Below are positions 43,217 to 56,700 of a stretch of DNA of 64,000 bases, piece after piece. Within the stretch, counting starts at the first letter, position 1, and every line of letters begins with the position of its first letter. The notes below the pieces were generated by a model. The model made no database searches and was not told the DNA's origin. It saw only the letters and a list, made by a program, of their open reading frames with translations. The stretch covers positions 24,599,315 to 24,663,314 of the forward strand of contig NC_045141.1 of assembly GCF_008831285.2 (NCBI RefSeq), written 5' to 3'. Position numbers and translations under genes: made by a program. Source of the DNA: Nymphaea colorata. Its lineage: Eukaryota > Streptophyta > Magnoliopsida > Nymphaeales > Nymphaeaceae.

Positions 43217-43541
43217 CGGCGAAGCAGTTTTACAACTCGAAGATGATGGAAGATGATGGAGGAGGAGATGGGGGTGGCAGTGGAGATTGGCGAGGGGGAA
43301 CCAGGGGGAGGTGAGGAAGGAAGAGGTGGTGAGGCCGAGGGTGGTCAGGTGGGGTTGCTGATGGGAGAGACGGAGAAGAGGGAGGAGATAAGGTGAAAGG
43401 CCGGTGAAGCAGGGGAAGTGTTGAGAGGGGCGTGGAGGAAGAAGGGCAACGGTGAGAATGGTGGCACGGAAACGGGATCTTCCCTGTCGGAATTGAATGA
43501 CTTTAGTGCAACCAGGTCAACCAAGAGAAGGCCAAGGAATT
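43217..43541 (+). pseudogene. UGT92 pseudogene, right part
   Basis: Continues the UGT92 match exactly where the left part stopped: CGGCGAAGCAGTTTTACAAC, then the MMEEEMGVGVE-like and ETEKREE-like segments. A 12-bp GAAGATGATGGA duplication lies at the start, an in-frame stop occurs near 43,393 and the C-terminal tail is diverged. With the left part it formed one damaged UGT92 copy before the retrotransposon landed. Confidence 0.9.
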
Positions 43542-44525
43542 AAAATGGACGAGATGGGTACAACTAGATCATCTTTTCCTCTTCTTCTGCGTTGCCCATC
43601 TTTCTTTAATGGATTTTTTATTAATTGAAGTTTTAATCCTAGTCCTATTTGATATTCTTTAATTTCTCATATTTCCAAATTCATACTCTTATTCGCTTTT
43701 AAATAGTTTGACATCCACCGTTCAGTCTACTGCTGTTCATGGTTCACGTAATGGGACGTTTTAGCTTAACCTAACCTATGCTGGTTTATGAAGACAAAGA
43801 CTATTTGTCTGGAATTGAAAGTTCCTCATGAATCAATGTCGCCGTCAAGCGCATCCATCGACTCCAAACACAAGCACTTGAATTGAGTTCCTTTTTTCCC
43901 AAACAATCCCCTATGGCTTTATCTCTGAAATGCCAACACAGCCCACATTATCCCGTGATTTTTAGTTTCAGGCCTACCTTTTTTGAATGCTTAGTGCACA
44001 TCCATTTTTCCATCCATCCTGACTCCAAATCATGTGCCCCAAAAAGTTGGGATTAACGGTACAATGCTCAAAGTCGGACGGCAGCGGTGCCCTCCATATT
44101 TCCCATCTGCCACAGGGTTTTATGGAGTCTTTTGAGTTTGGCAAGGGTTGCCAAGAAAGCAAGTGATTGGAAGTTAAGTTCGCATGAATCATGAAGCACC
44201 AAAGAATTCAACTAGTAAACTTCGATATAGAAGACCTAGGAACGCCTTTCTCGGCCAGCAGTATGTCCATTTACTATTTTTTAGAGCCACAGTAAAAGAA
44301 AGTCGCAGTAAAGGGTGAAATCTTAAAAGCAGAGCAACTGATAAGTTGCCTATATATGGTACATGTTTTTTGCGTCGACATCTCCAGTCTCGACGAACAT
44401 TCAATGCAACAAAAGGTTACATCTAGAGGAGAAGTTAGCTCCAGATGATTGCTAGATTTCCCTGAACACCCACCATGGAGCAAACTTGCTTGCCATAAAT
44501 TGTCCTGCCCCTTCTATCCGTTTTT
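43542..44525. other. Intergenic, no gene seen
   Basis: Lies between the UGT92 pseudogene and the 3' end of the minus-strand gene at 44,526. The right portion is probably that gene's 3' UTR. No transposon ends were recognised. Confidence 0.5.
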
Positions 44526-46270
44526 CTACAATTCTAGCACCACATCTGTACATTACAAGAATATTGGCAGGTTATAACTCACAAGAATAAAACATTCTCT
44601 GTTTAAACGTGTAGTCAAAAGATTATTGCTTGAAGAACTTACAGTCTGAATCTGTCGTGATCCAGCTACCCCTCTTCGTGGGTTCCTTGACAATGCATGC
44701 AGAGATTGAAATTGCTTTGGGATGTGATGTTTGACCTGCAAGCGCCTTCTGTCTCCAGCTGGAGGAAGATTTTATGGATTGTTCAGAAGAATCAGAACTG
44801 GCAGAGTAGGCTGAACGGTTACCAACATCATATTTGCAGTTTAATATGCTCGAATTTGATGGTTCATTGTCGTAACGCCCTGATCCGAGTGCCCCACGAT
44901 TCCGGAAATACAGAACCTTCAACCACAAATACTACAGCAGGTTACCATCAACGTACCGAAGATGAACATACATTTTTCCTGCTATTTATTTCTTCACAGT
45001 GGAATCGAGCCACCTCTACACTCAAACTCTCCAGGCAGCTGCAAGCCCTTCTGCCTGATGATGTCTATATATTAAGTTTGGTAATCTATCATATATCATT
45101 TTGACTCTTCTTTTCTTTAAGACCAAGTCAGCCAATGAGTCGAGGCATATATAAACTAGCCACAGGTGAGATTTCTCAACGTGTTCTCTCGGCCTGTGAT
45201 CTATGATTATGTGGGCAACAAAAAGGGACCAAAAGGATTGAACTTCCATAGTTGAGACGACAATCATGGGCTACCCACCATTCATCAACATATTACAGAT
45301 AATTGAGGAAATTCAAAAGTAGCGGAGTTACTTTGGTTTTACTTGACCATCGAACAACTAAAGAAACTGGTCATACTTATTTTCGAGGTTACTGAAGAAA
45401 GTAAAAGAATTGTGCTAAAGGGAAGATATACTGAAGAAAGTAAAAGAACTGTGCTAAAAGGAACTTACCTTCCATCTTTTGCTTCCTTCACCGTCGGTGT
45501 TGGATGCTGCTGCCCAACGTAACAGTTCCTTCATTTTGGACAATGCCCTTCCCTTTTCCGCTCCTCCTCTGTGCAATTTACGCTTCGGACATCCACTAAT
45601 CCCCTGATTTATACCACTTGCATGATACATGCATGCATCGCGCAGTGGTAGAACATCTCTACCAACCTGATGAATCCCTGCCATATGGCCGTGACCCACC
45701 GTAGTCGTATTGATGAAATCTGGTTTCAAACCCAGCATGCGGTGCTTCAATGTGCCATAAAACAATGCAGTGCTGCTGTCAACTCCTTCCCCCAATAATA
45801 AGCCCAAGGTGTTCTTACAATTCTTCTCTTCTGAGTTTTCCTCCTCGTAATCCTGAGAGAGAGCTGGTGCACAAGCTCGGTTGAAAGGAATTATGTCTCT
45901 TGATTTTGCTTCTGCTGAAAAACTCCACTGTATTAGTATGATCACTTCCTCATGTGGGTGGCGAAACTGCATAGCTGATACTAAACCCAATGCATTGGTC
46001 AAATTACAAATTGTTGGGGAAGTAGGAAGAGGATTAGAAAAAGTCGAGTTTCCTTCGCCGTTTCCTATGCTATATATAAATTAGTAACAGCTTCTTCAAC
46101 AGTAACTTGGGGAGAGGTTCAGTAGCCGAAAATGACAGTAAACCAAGCAATTTAGTGACGGACCTGCTAGAAATGCTTTGCTTCTCTGTATGTTTTCTTT
46201 GTTAACCTTCTGTCCGGCCGTAAGAAGCCACTGAATGATCTATATCAAAAGTCCCTTGGATGTTAGCCAT
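44526..46270 (-). CDS. Plant protein of unknown function, four exons, 267 aa
   Basis: Join complement of 46,207-46,270, 45,469-45,914, 44,643-44,916 and 44,526-44,545. All three introns are GT-AG and the phases (1, 0, 1) fit. The start ATG at 46,270 opens MANIQGTFDIDHSVASYG. The middle contains TLGLLLGEGVDSSTALFYG and a Lys/Arg-rich ELLRWAAAS region followed by KVLYFRNRG. The tail is Ser-rich and ends GSWITTDSDYVVLEL. The ELLRWAAA, VLYFRNR and WITTDS-VVLEL pattern is one I associate with an uncharacterised plant-wide family; I know no biochemical role. There is no signal peptide or membrane span. The last exon encodes only six residues and the stop. A TTTTTCAG acceptor before 45,914 supports the exon 2 start. 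Confidence 0.8.
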
Positions 46271-46579
46271 GAAAATATCTCGAAGGGAAAGAAGATGGGC
46301 TTGTGAGTTCATCCCATTACCTGCAGCATGTTGTATATAGACGTAGGATGGACGGCTGAAGATGCTGCCAATGAGATAATTGGATTTGCTACAAATCTTC
46401 AGCAGATTGGCACAGTCTTATATAACAAATAGACCCGCAATTTTCCTCGTACACATAGCACAACTTGTCCAAGTGGCCATTATCGACAACTAACAAATCT
46501 TTCTTTGATGAAACCCAACAACAATAAGTCAGTACTACTCACTTGGAGTGAGCATGTAGCCGCAAGCCCCTTAGCTAGC

Positions 46580-47001
46580 TAGTGATGTCAACGGATTGAA
46601 TTTGGATAAGATATCTAACTAAACTGCTTTCACAAGTTCTATATGAAACAATTTGACATCCAATTAAGAAATTGGATCCAGTTCAAAATTTTAAAAAAAG
46701 AGACCTGATTGGATTTCGATTTGAATTGGGGTTTAAACAAATACCCAATCATATTGTGATTTAGATTCAGTTTCAGTTTCAAATAAATATCCTACATCCA
46801 ACATCCACACATTTTGAAAATCGGTTCTTAATACATCATAATGCAATGCAGTTCAATTTCGGTTGTATACTTAAAAATAGGATTCGGACAAAAAAACAAA
46901 AACAAAACAAAACAAAGTTAGATTTGGATCGAGTTTAGATTGTGAACTCAAAATTGGATTCAGATTACATCCGCTTAAGATTAAATCCATGGACATCTAT
47001 A
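46580..47001. mobile_element. MITE-like element with GATGTC ends
   Basis: TAGTGATGTCAACGGATTGAA at the left is mirrored by TTAAATCCATGGACATCTA at the right. The interior repeats GGATT(C/T)-AGATT words typical of this class. It resembles hAT-derived MITEs; no exact target duplication was found. Confidence 0.55.
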
Positions 47002-50000
47002 TTAGGGTCGTGCTCGCTATTCTCGTGTCATGTTCGAGCTGACACTTATTGGGGTCTGCCCAAGTCAACTAAGCTAACATGAGTTGAATAAATAATTAAG
47101 CATGAAAAGAAAGAGAGTTCATTTTTCTTATCATGTACACAACAATTCTATGAAACCACAATATTCCAATCGGATCCCGTGCCTTTTGGTCAACCCCTTA
47201 GACATTGCGTTGTAGAATTTGGCAACACTGGTTTAACATTATCTAGCATTAGATCGTCCTTGAATTTTTTGCTTGCCTTTTTCTGTTCAACAATGAAAAG
47301 CTACTCGCCTCCCCATCAAAATTAATCTCAGAGATCAAAGCACTTGGGCATGATCCCGAAACCAAGAGCAGCCTACGATTGGCACTTTGCATAAAGTGCC
47401 AAGTCAGACCTATTTTAAGAATGAACCAAGCAGCTGTTGACTTAGCTTGGTTTCGCTCATCTTGAAATTTACATTATTGATGGGAACAAGCGCCCGTTTC
47501 AGGTTCATGATAAAAGCTATGTTTCATACAAAAGCTCCAAATAACAGCCTAGAGTGAACTTCTTTAACCTGAGAAACAGACAAGTTGGCTACAATTATTT
47601 TTCTCTATATTACACTTCCATCAATAAACTTGTGCTCTTACAGCTTTAGCTAACATTTTCAATTTCTCAGGTTAATCTGAAGCCACTAATCAACAGTTTT
47701 CTCAAAAAGGGATATATCCTTAATTAGAAAAATTGCAAGAGATGGAACCTTTATGAGAACTATAAGCAAAAGTAAGCCTAAACGAAATCTTAAGAGAAAC
47801 ACTTTTACTCTCAATTCTTTAGTCCAAGCGTGAGTGTGAAGCTTAGCTAGAGGCTTAGTAAAACGAGCCTAACCCGAACACAAGATGCGTACAATTATTC
47901 CTAGGTCCGAACCGAAGCTTGCTATATATATATATATATATATAACATAAAAGTGCTTCCCTTTACAATAACAGGAAATCTGGAGGAATGTACCTTGCTA
48001 TTGCTACTACATAGTGTGCCTTTGTGGTGCAATAGAAAGCCACGTTCGTTGCCCATATATTTAAATCCATTGATGCGCTCCCTGCTGCTCTCTGTTTGGC
48101 AAAGAGTTGGAAAGTGAGCCTTCGCTATTTAACAAGAGCACCTGTTTGAGGAATGCTCGCAAGTCGGAACGTATCTTACTTTCCTAGGGAGTGCTCTCCA
48201 ACACATGGCTTCCCACTTCTTCCAATGCTTCACCAGATCACGTGGATTCGTCGACGTTTCCAAAAGCTTTCAAAAACTATCATCAACTGCGTGCTTTTTA
48301 TTTAGTATCAGCAACTATCCAAGTTGAACCGGCTAACGAGGATTCTCAAGGACAGCATATGAATGATGTAAATCAACTGGCATATTAAATTTTACCATGT
48401 CTCCAATTTGGGAAACCATGACTGTAGAGGGGTTCCCCACATTCTCAGCAACTTAGGTGCTTGCATACTTCACTTGGGTAGTGAGATAGAGCCTATAGAT
48501 CTTCAATTTACAGAATGTCAAGAGTTCGATACTCGGTCCGTTTTTATTGGTATTGTTTGGTTGCAAGTCCAGTCTGCATATTCAGAAAAAAAAAAAGAAG
48601 AAGAAGAAAAAGGTTAGGCTCTTCGGTGAAGATCCAACTTAACCGACGAATTGAATATATACAACTGATGTGACATGTCAAAAGCGCTATGTTATGCAAG
48701 CTTTGTATAGACTCGATATTATTTTTTAAACATTCTGCGGTTTACCAAAATTTTACTTCAATATGAGCTTCTGTCAGAAAATAAAACCCAAAATGACATT
48801 TTTCTTGTTTATGATATACTTCCATTAGATCGAATTATGGGAAACTTTCCCAGAATACTTATATGGTTTTGAGGAGTTCTTCTTCTAGGTCAAGGTAAGT
48901 TAAAAGGACCAGGTGGGTAGACACCATTTCTGTCTTGGTTTATATGAGAATTCTCTAAGCATTTTTAACATTCCTCTTGATGCTAAAAGATACGAATCCC
49001 AATGTATCCGTACCCTCAAAAGTGATGTAACTTCTACTAACATTCAGGTTGACTACCTTGGAGTTGCTTGGTCCGGAGTACCTTTGAGTTGCTTCATGGG
49101 AAACTGTGGTAGCGTCATCCACCGAGTTCGATCCAAATGCAAGCCCTTGCTTCAAGTTGATGTTGAGAGACTTCAAGACCTTTATATCTTGCGACGGCGA
49201 TTTTTGGGCGTTATGCCCACAAGAGGGGCGACCCACAACCCGGCGGCCCAGACAAGGAGCCCCGCAAGTCGTGTGTTCATTGGGGGAGGCGGGCTTTCAT
49301 GCCCTCCCTTCTTATGGTTAACATATAAACTGCTTCCATATCTTACCTTGCTTCAAATTTGACAGTATCAATTTGATTCTTCTGATATTTTAATCAATTA
49401 CGAAATTGTTTGAGTGTAAATTGAGCCTTTACGTGTATCCAGGAGTTTATGACATTTTACAATTTAAGCCGTAGAAATGCAAGTTAGAATATAGATATAT
49501 TTCAAGGGAAACGCATAATTCATAAGCTTGATTAATCCAATCATCTATATTTTACAAGGGTCAAACTTGAATACACTGCAAATGATGCCATTCAGACGGT
49601 TTTTGACTTTTTGCGTACATATTTCAAGTCTTCTTCCATATCCGAATTGTGATTCTCAACAGAGCTATATTCTGACTTACGAGGGATGGGGCTCATCGAA
49701 ATTGCCCAATCCGCATTTGACCATACGTTTCCATCATTGGAAAAAGCAATTTTATGCTTGTCGCTAAGCAGCTTTTCTCAAAAAAATAAAAAATAAAAAT
49801 AAAAATGAAAAATAAAAAATCTGCGGGGAACTAACCACCCCACCAACATCAAAACCAAAAAAAAGGAAAAAAAACAAAAAACAAAATACTAGTTCATTAT
49901 CATCAAAATGCACTAGCAGCGGACTTTGATTTAATACGTTTGCCATTTTTTCCTGTTCAGAGAGAGAGACAGAGACAGAGAGAATCAATAACTTCAATAA

Positions 50001-50094
50001 CGGGGGAAAAAATGAAGCCAAAAACACAAGATAAAGATACAAAATGGGACAGATCATACATTTCAGCAGCAAATGAACATTCTCAACACCATCA
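47002..50094. other. Intergenic, no gene recognised
   Basis: Contains a (TA)n run at about 47,923-47,943. A GC-richer patch at 48,913-49,362 has an open frame of 149 codons without any family I recognise; it may be an old transposon fragment. The last ~350 bp (A-runs, GA-repeat near 49,961) are probably the 3' UTR and flank of the beta-adaptin gene. Confidence 0.5.
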
Positions 50095-52561
50095 CTAGAG
50101 AAGGGACTCCATTGCTTCAAAGAAGAAGGGAGCCAGCTCCGGGTTTGGGGTCTTGATTGCGCATTTCACCCCAGGGACACTGACCGTGGTCGTCAGTTCT
50201 ATAAGGAAGGGAATGTTGTGAGACAGCTTGGCCGACAGATAGATAACTTCCTGATTTGCATTCCTGCGCTTTGCAATGAAGAACATGTTGGAGGTGGCCA
50301 GCTTGTCAAGTGTAGCATCCACACTGTTGATCACAGCATTTGCGAAATCTTTCACGATCTCGTGAGTATCAGGAAGAGACTTCCATGTCTGTCGAAAAAT
50401 ACAGTAAGATACAGTCAACCACACATCTAAATTCAGAATTATGGTTCGCAGATTCCATTGAGTTCCTCACAGCTCAGAACAGAATCTCAGACAGCAGCAG
50501 GTTTTCGTAAGCACAAATGGCTCTAACCAAACTAGGTCATGCTTCAATTTTCCTTGGTTTATTATCCCCAAATTCCGTACTAGTAATGAAGAGAATAATT
50601 CCGTACATGCTTCAAAGAAAGAACCATTTTCAAGTTCACATTCTTTGATAAACTTTGTAGATTGTCAAGATCTCACAGATCTACACTACACTATCATCTA
50701 ATTGACACACAAATACTGTCTAAAATCCCCGACCCCAGTTAATAGAAGATTTTGTATCCCAATGGTTCGTGGATGCACAGTATTGCATTTCGTATCATAG
50801 GCCCATTAGGTGCAGGCTGTAAGATCCATTGAATCGGCCTCATTCAGGATTGTTCTCATGTAGCCAAAGGCACTTAGCAGGAACCTTGAGACAATTCAGA
50901 GACTTTTCTGGTCTGATATGGGAAAATATGGAAATGATAATCTGTTTTATCAATATTAGCAGTTCTTGGCCAAAGCTTACATACCTCAAGGAAGGAGGCA
51001 CGCTCCATTCTACCATCCTCAAAGAAGAATACTTGCAATGGAATCTTATCAGTGAAGTACCAGACTGGCTGCTGATTGTTTTTCACAGCAATCTGCAGGA
51101 GTGAGCTTGGAGGTCCAGGTGAAATATTCTGGAACATCAGCATTGGGAGTAGAGTCCTTGCAGATGCACCTGGTTGTAATTGGGGGACCTAAACAGTAAA
51201 GGAGGCAGTCAGTATCATCCAAGTATTTAAGCTCTGTTAGAACTATATATGAGTGTCCATATTATTTGTAACAGTCCCAAAGACAAAGTGTGCAAGGATT
51301 TCTTACTTGTAGTGGACCAGCAGCTGCAAGCCCCAAAGTGTTTTTGTTGAACTGAATCATAAACCCATCAAGAGGAATTGAGGAGGCATTTTCAAATGAC
51401 ATGCTGTAGAAGATTTGGTCATCACGCCTTGTCAACATTCCACCAATTTGAAGTCCTTGGCCAGAAGATGACGGAAGTAGAATAGGCAAAGGAGACCTGC
51501 AAATGGAGAATGGTCACCAAGACTCAGAAACAGTAGCTAGAACAAACAAAAATAACATCTGACAAGATGTAATATTAATACCAAGCATACAAGGAAAGGA
51601 AGAACAGAAAGCACGTCATCAAATAAGCAGCTGGATGAGGCAAGTAAAAATAAGTGGAATCCCAGTTTCAACCCCGCAGGCTATGCCCCCATCTTTAACA
51701 ATCCCAGGAGAAAAAGTGAAAACAAACTATAGCATTACTGGTGCCCACCACTTACTCTGAAGCTGCAGATGTCTGATCGGCTGGCACAGGGGCATTATCC
51801 AGACCCATAAGATCTCCAAGCAAGTCCGGTACTGGGGGAGACGCAACAGAGGGTGCTGCTGCCGGATGCTTTGGAGAATTATATGAAATATTGTTCGAAC
51901 CAGATAAAGCAGCAGTATTGTCTGCCGGAGAAGAAGTTTCTGCATTTCCTGAATCAATCCCGTCGGGGTACTCTTCGTCATCTGGTTTTTGGATTGCTGT
52001 CTTAACACGGGTTACAAACGCATCTGGAGGTTTATGATAAACAGATGCAAGGGTTGCAATATTTGAAAGAAGTTCATCAAGAAGAGAATTATCAAGCTGG
52101 TTAGAGTCATCACTGATCACTGGCTTCTCTGCTAACACGACATCTTTTGCTGCCTGTACACATATAGGCATGTCATAGGCATGTACAAGCTAATCAGAGT
52201 GACAAAATGTCTATGCAGTGCATACCTCTGGATCAGTTGACAAGAGCCGCCAGTATATATATGCCCGATCACGAAGGTCTGGATTGTCTGTCTCCTGAGT
52301 GGCATTATTTAGTACGACCTGGAGAAAAGGAACGAGACTTCAGCAAGAAAACGTAAATCAATTTTTTCTTTTTATAAAACATTAAATTAAAATCAGGTGC
52401 ATAAATTTCTGGTGACAATCAAATTTTACATGAAACAACAGAACCAGGAGCTCATAAGCAACAAGTTGACCAGTTCATCTCAAACCCAAAAAGACCCGAC
52501 AACATTCCCTGTGCATGTATAGATAGCTTCTATAGAAGTCAATAGTCGTAAATCGTAATAC

Positions 52562-52592
<31 letters not shown>

Positions 52593-53758
52593 CAGACAGA
52601 CAGATAGACCGACCTTGATGTTCATCTTAGAAGGTACGTTTGTTGTCTAAAGTACAAACAAAAGAGTTCCTTCATCCTAAATGCAGCAAAGAAAAAATTT
52701 TATATGATGACCACCAAGTCACCGACTGATAGCAAGCCTGCAATTTGTGGCTTAATGAGTACGGTTTCTTCATCCACTTTTTAAGAAAGCTAAACACAAC
52801 AGTTCTTTGTTGATTCTCCTTAACTGTTCCATGTAATAGTTGAATCATAATTTTGTCTAGTGCACAATTTATTCATTAGTTTATTGGATTGTAAGCCATT
52901 AGTTACATTCCTACCACACATGAAGCAGCTAAAGACATATATAGAGGGAGGAATGCTAGTGTTTATTGGACGATGCAACTGTTTATGTTAATAGTTAATA
53001 GTAATCCTGCAAATTGGGCAAGAATAGGGGGACAGATTTCCATGTATAAACTGGAGGTATTGTGAGAAAGCATGAAATGCAAGACCTGAATCATCTGCTG
53101 AGGCCCTTCAGTTGGTTTCTTAAGAAACAATTTAACAGTTGCAGTCAACAACTGCAACTGAACAAGTGCTGGCTCCTCCGGGAAACTCTCCAAGAAACTT
53201 TCAAGGAGCTCATCAGCATTATCAATTCTTTCTGCATATTCACCAATTATCCATATCATCGATGCCTGCAAAAACCAGGAATTAAAAACCTCATTTATTA
53301 AGAGAAAAGAACTGACATGTAGAAAATATAAGACAAGCACCTTGGCTTCAGGCTCATCCAAAGTATCCAAGCTCTCACACAAGGTAGCAATGATAGACTC
53401 GTAGCTGCACTCAACAAGATGACAAGTCTTTATACCTAGTATGAGTACAGAAAAAATGATAAAATGTAATCCAATATAAACAATAACTCACGTGTTTGGA
53501 TATCGTCTAAAAATGTCTTTGATTACTATTATGGCCTCCTGAACAACATAATTCACTTTAATTTTTATCAGCTCAAGCAAAACACTAATGCACCGCTCAG
53601 CTGCCCTTTCAAGCTTTATGGCACATCTACCAATCGCACGAACCGCCTTTCTAACAAAATCTACATCTACCTCTGTTGCATACTCCTTAAGTTCCAAAAG
53701 AACCTGCAGCAATTATTCTTTTGACATTAATAATTTTCCAGAATGACCATATTAAAAC

Positions 53759-53792
<34 letters not shown>

Positions 53793-56700
53793 CACACACA
53801 CACTAGACTACTAGTACAAGACAATAAATGCATAGATGCAGCATCTGCAAATTAACTATGGAATACATGGTTATACAAGGAAGCAAAACCTGTGATCATA
53901 CTTTTGCAACTGTTTGAAGCTGACACTGACCGGGCAACTAGATAAAATTTGCATTTACTTAAGAAATCCATTAATATTTCCTATTTTCCCGGAAAGTAAC
54001 TTGTTACCAAAAGAAAAGTGTAACATTCAAATGCAATTGAAAAAGAATAAATTGATCCTGTTCAAGACAAAACGAAATAAACGCTCACCATTTTCTTCGA
54101 GAAATCAACTTAAAGATTTCATTTTATTTTAATTTTCCTAAAAACATTGATATTATTAAGGATTTCAAAGAACTCTCCTAGCTTTGACTTCCTTTAAGAA
54201 GACTGAACCATATCTATTCTGTAAGTTACATATACATTAACTTATTAGAGAACTCAAATTAAATATTAGGAGAAAAAAACAGCTTTCAACAACAAAAAAC
54301 AAAAAAAAAATCTAATATTAACAGCATAACTTATTAAGTTCAAAATTTACATAAGTGATCTTTCTAAAGATGCATAATTTTTCCAACATGCCTATATATG
54401 AAGTTCATAGTTGAAGGAAAAGAAATGAAAATTTCATAACTTTACGGCACTAAACCAAGGGATCAATCTCATATTAGAAGCTTACATATCCTCAAAACCC
54501 AGGGCTCACAGAATTTTTCTAAGCATCAGAGCTTAATAGCAGCTTCCTGAAGAGAAATATTGAAGTATTATTGTTTTAAACATGGAAAAATAAAAATAAA
54601 CATCAGTGATCAGTCTAATTGTTTACTAACAAGTAACATTTAACATGACATTCATTTTTCTCAATTTTTAAATTAGCAAGCTGGAGTTAGGCATAGTGCC
54701 AAACCTTAAGCAAACTAGCAAAAAGATGCACTATCTCCTTCAACTTCAAAGTCTTAACAAACACATCTTTCCAGGTTTGCCATCTATTATAGATGGCAGG
54801 TCCAGACATAAAAGGCAAGACATGAGACAGGATCATGTAATAAAAATATTACCTGGTCTATATTCCGATCTGAAGCAAGCTTGATCATAATCTCCAGTTT
54901 TTCCATTTTTACATATATCGGGTCATTGTACTTGCAAAAGAAAACCTGCCAGGTTTCATCTTATCAGCATAAATAAGCAATATCTACAAACAATGTCATG
55001 CTTAGCGGGGTGAACAGAAAGGACCTTGATTTCATGTGCAAGAATTGTGGGCCGCCGTTGAACAATAAGGTTAATATTTCGTAGAGCAACATATTGTATT
55101 TCTGGCTCAGCAGAAAGAAGCGTCACTAAAGGTGGAGCCATTTTCTTGCAAAGATTCCGGACAATGTCTGTGCTAGTTATCAATTCCATCTGCTGAAGAA
55201 TCATCTGCAGGATGCAGATGAAAAGGGCATAAAAGAATAATGCACTTAAATTAGAAGTGGCGATGGTGAGCAGATTTGGACCAAAAAAATGCAATATGCA
55301 CAAGAAATATGAAGCCTGGTCAGCACTGCATATGGTTATTTGAGAATAAACCCCAGCTTGATAAGCAGAAGAAATAAAATAATAAGAGACAAATCTGTCT
55401 TTTGATGTTTTCTTCAGCAGCTCATAGACTAAGTGGTCTTATGCAAATCAGATTACATTCACAGAATTAATATGAATTTTGTTGGATAATTTCTTGAGAA
55501 TGTTCTTGCCACAGGACTCTCAACAGGAATAATATTAATCGGTATCCAATTAAGTTTGCACAAACCTGAAGCATAAGAATTCAACCAAGCACAAGAAAGT
55601 ACCTTGACTGCTGAGAGCACAACTGCACAGTTTGCATGCTGTAGACGTGGAGTAACTCGCTCAACTATATTTTCAGCTTCACGGGCATCAGATGCCTTGT
55701 ACCTTGAAAGAGAATCCAATATGAAAACCTGACCCCATCTGCACAACAGCATAAATCAAATGATATTATCAGTTAGAGAGAATCATAGCCTAGTCATATT
55801 GATAATTGATGTCCTATATTAGATATAAGACACAGCACTATCAAAGAAGATTACATGAGGATGAGCTATAGATCAGGTGGCAATTGCTCAACCATTTAAC
55901 CTATATGAACTGACACTAGGTGCTACCAAGCTTCAGCAAGTCACTCTCCTATTAGGACCCTTAGAGATGTTCCTCTAACAGGTAGGCAGTTCAACTTCAA
56001 CTTGGTCTTCAACCTGGCCAGAAAATGCTCCAGCAATAGATGAGGACCTGCAAGCCAGTGCAGTTTGAGTTTTGGCCCACTGGCCTGACGTGCATGCAGC
56101 TAAGTGCAGTAGTTACTTTGGCAGTATACGGTTGGACAAAGTAAGCATCATCTAGGCCAGTTGGCCGTCTAACCCAGAGGCCTAATTAGCAGATTAGAAG
56201 TACTAACAAATCAATGCCCATCAATAACTTTTGTCTTGTTAACCATCAGAATTATTATTATGAGATTTACATTCTGAACAGGAAATAAATAAAACATCCT
56301 CTATCAATGATTTCAGCAAAATTCACAATATGGTTCAGCTTGCTGTTCTCGAGTAGAACAATCCAAGATAGCTTCTCTAAAACCAACATAATGACGATCC
56401 AGATTGAGAACAGCACAAAACGAAAAGACGCCTGCTGTTACTATCAATGAGAATAGGAGCATACCTCCGAAAGTGAATGTGCACAAGGCTGAACGGACAA
56501 CCTTGCAAAGATAATGAACCTATGCAGCTAATGCATGTGCACACACACAAAAAAAAAAAAAAATCAAGTTGACAGAACCTTACCCCATACTTCTCAAATC
56601 CCAGGTGTTCCTTATGAAACCCAAAAGTTCAAGTTAAATATGACATCAAAATTTTAAAGATCCATAAAAAGGAACTCAACCTATCACTAGAAGAAATTAT

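Noticed and set aside
45913-46002. Reading the unknown gene as starting inside 45,914-46,002
   Set aside because: A TTTTTCAG acceptor, a phase-matched upstream exon with an ATG at 46,270 and a GTTAAC donor give a better model. The upstream part of the frame has no family support.
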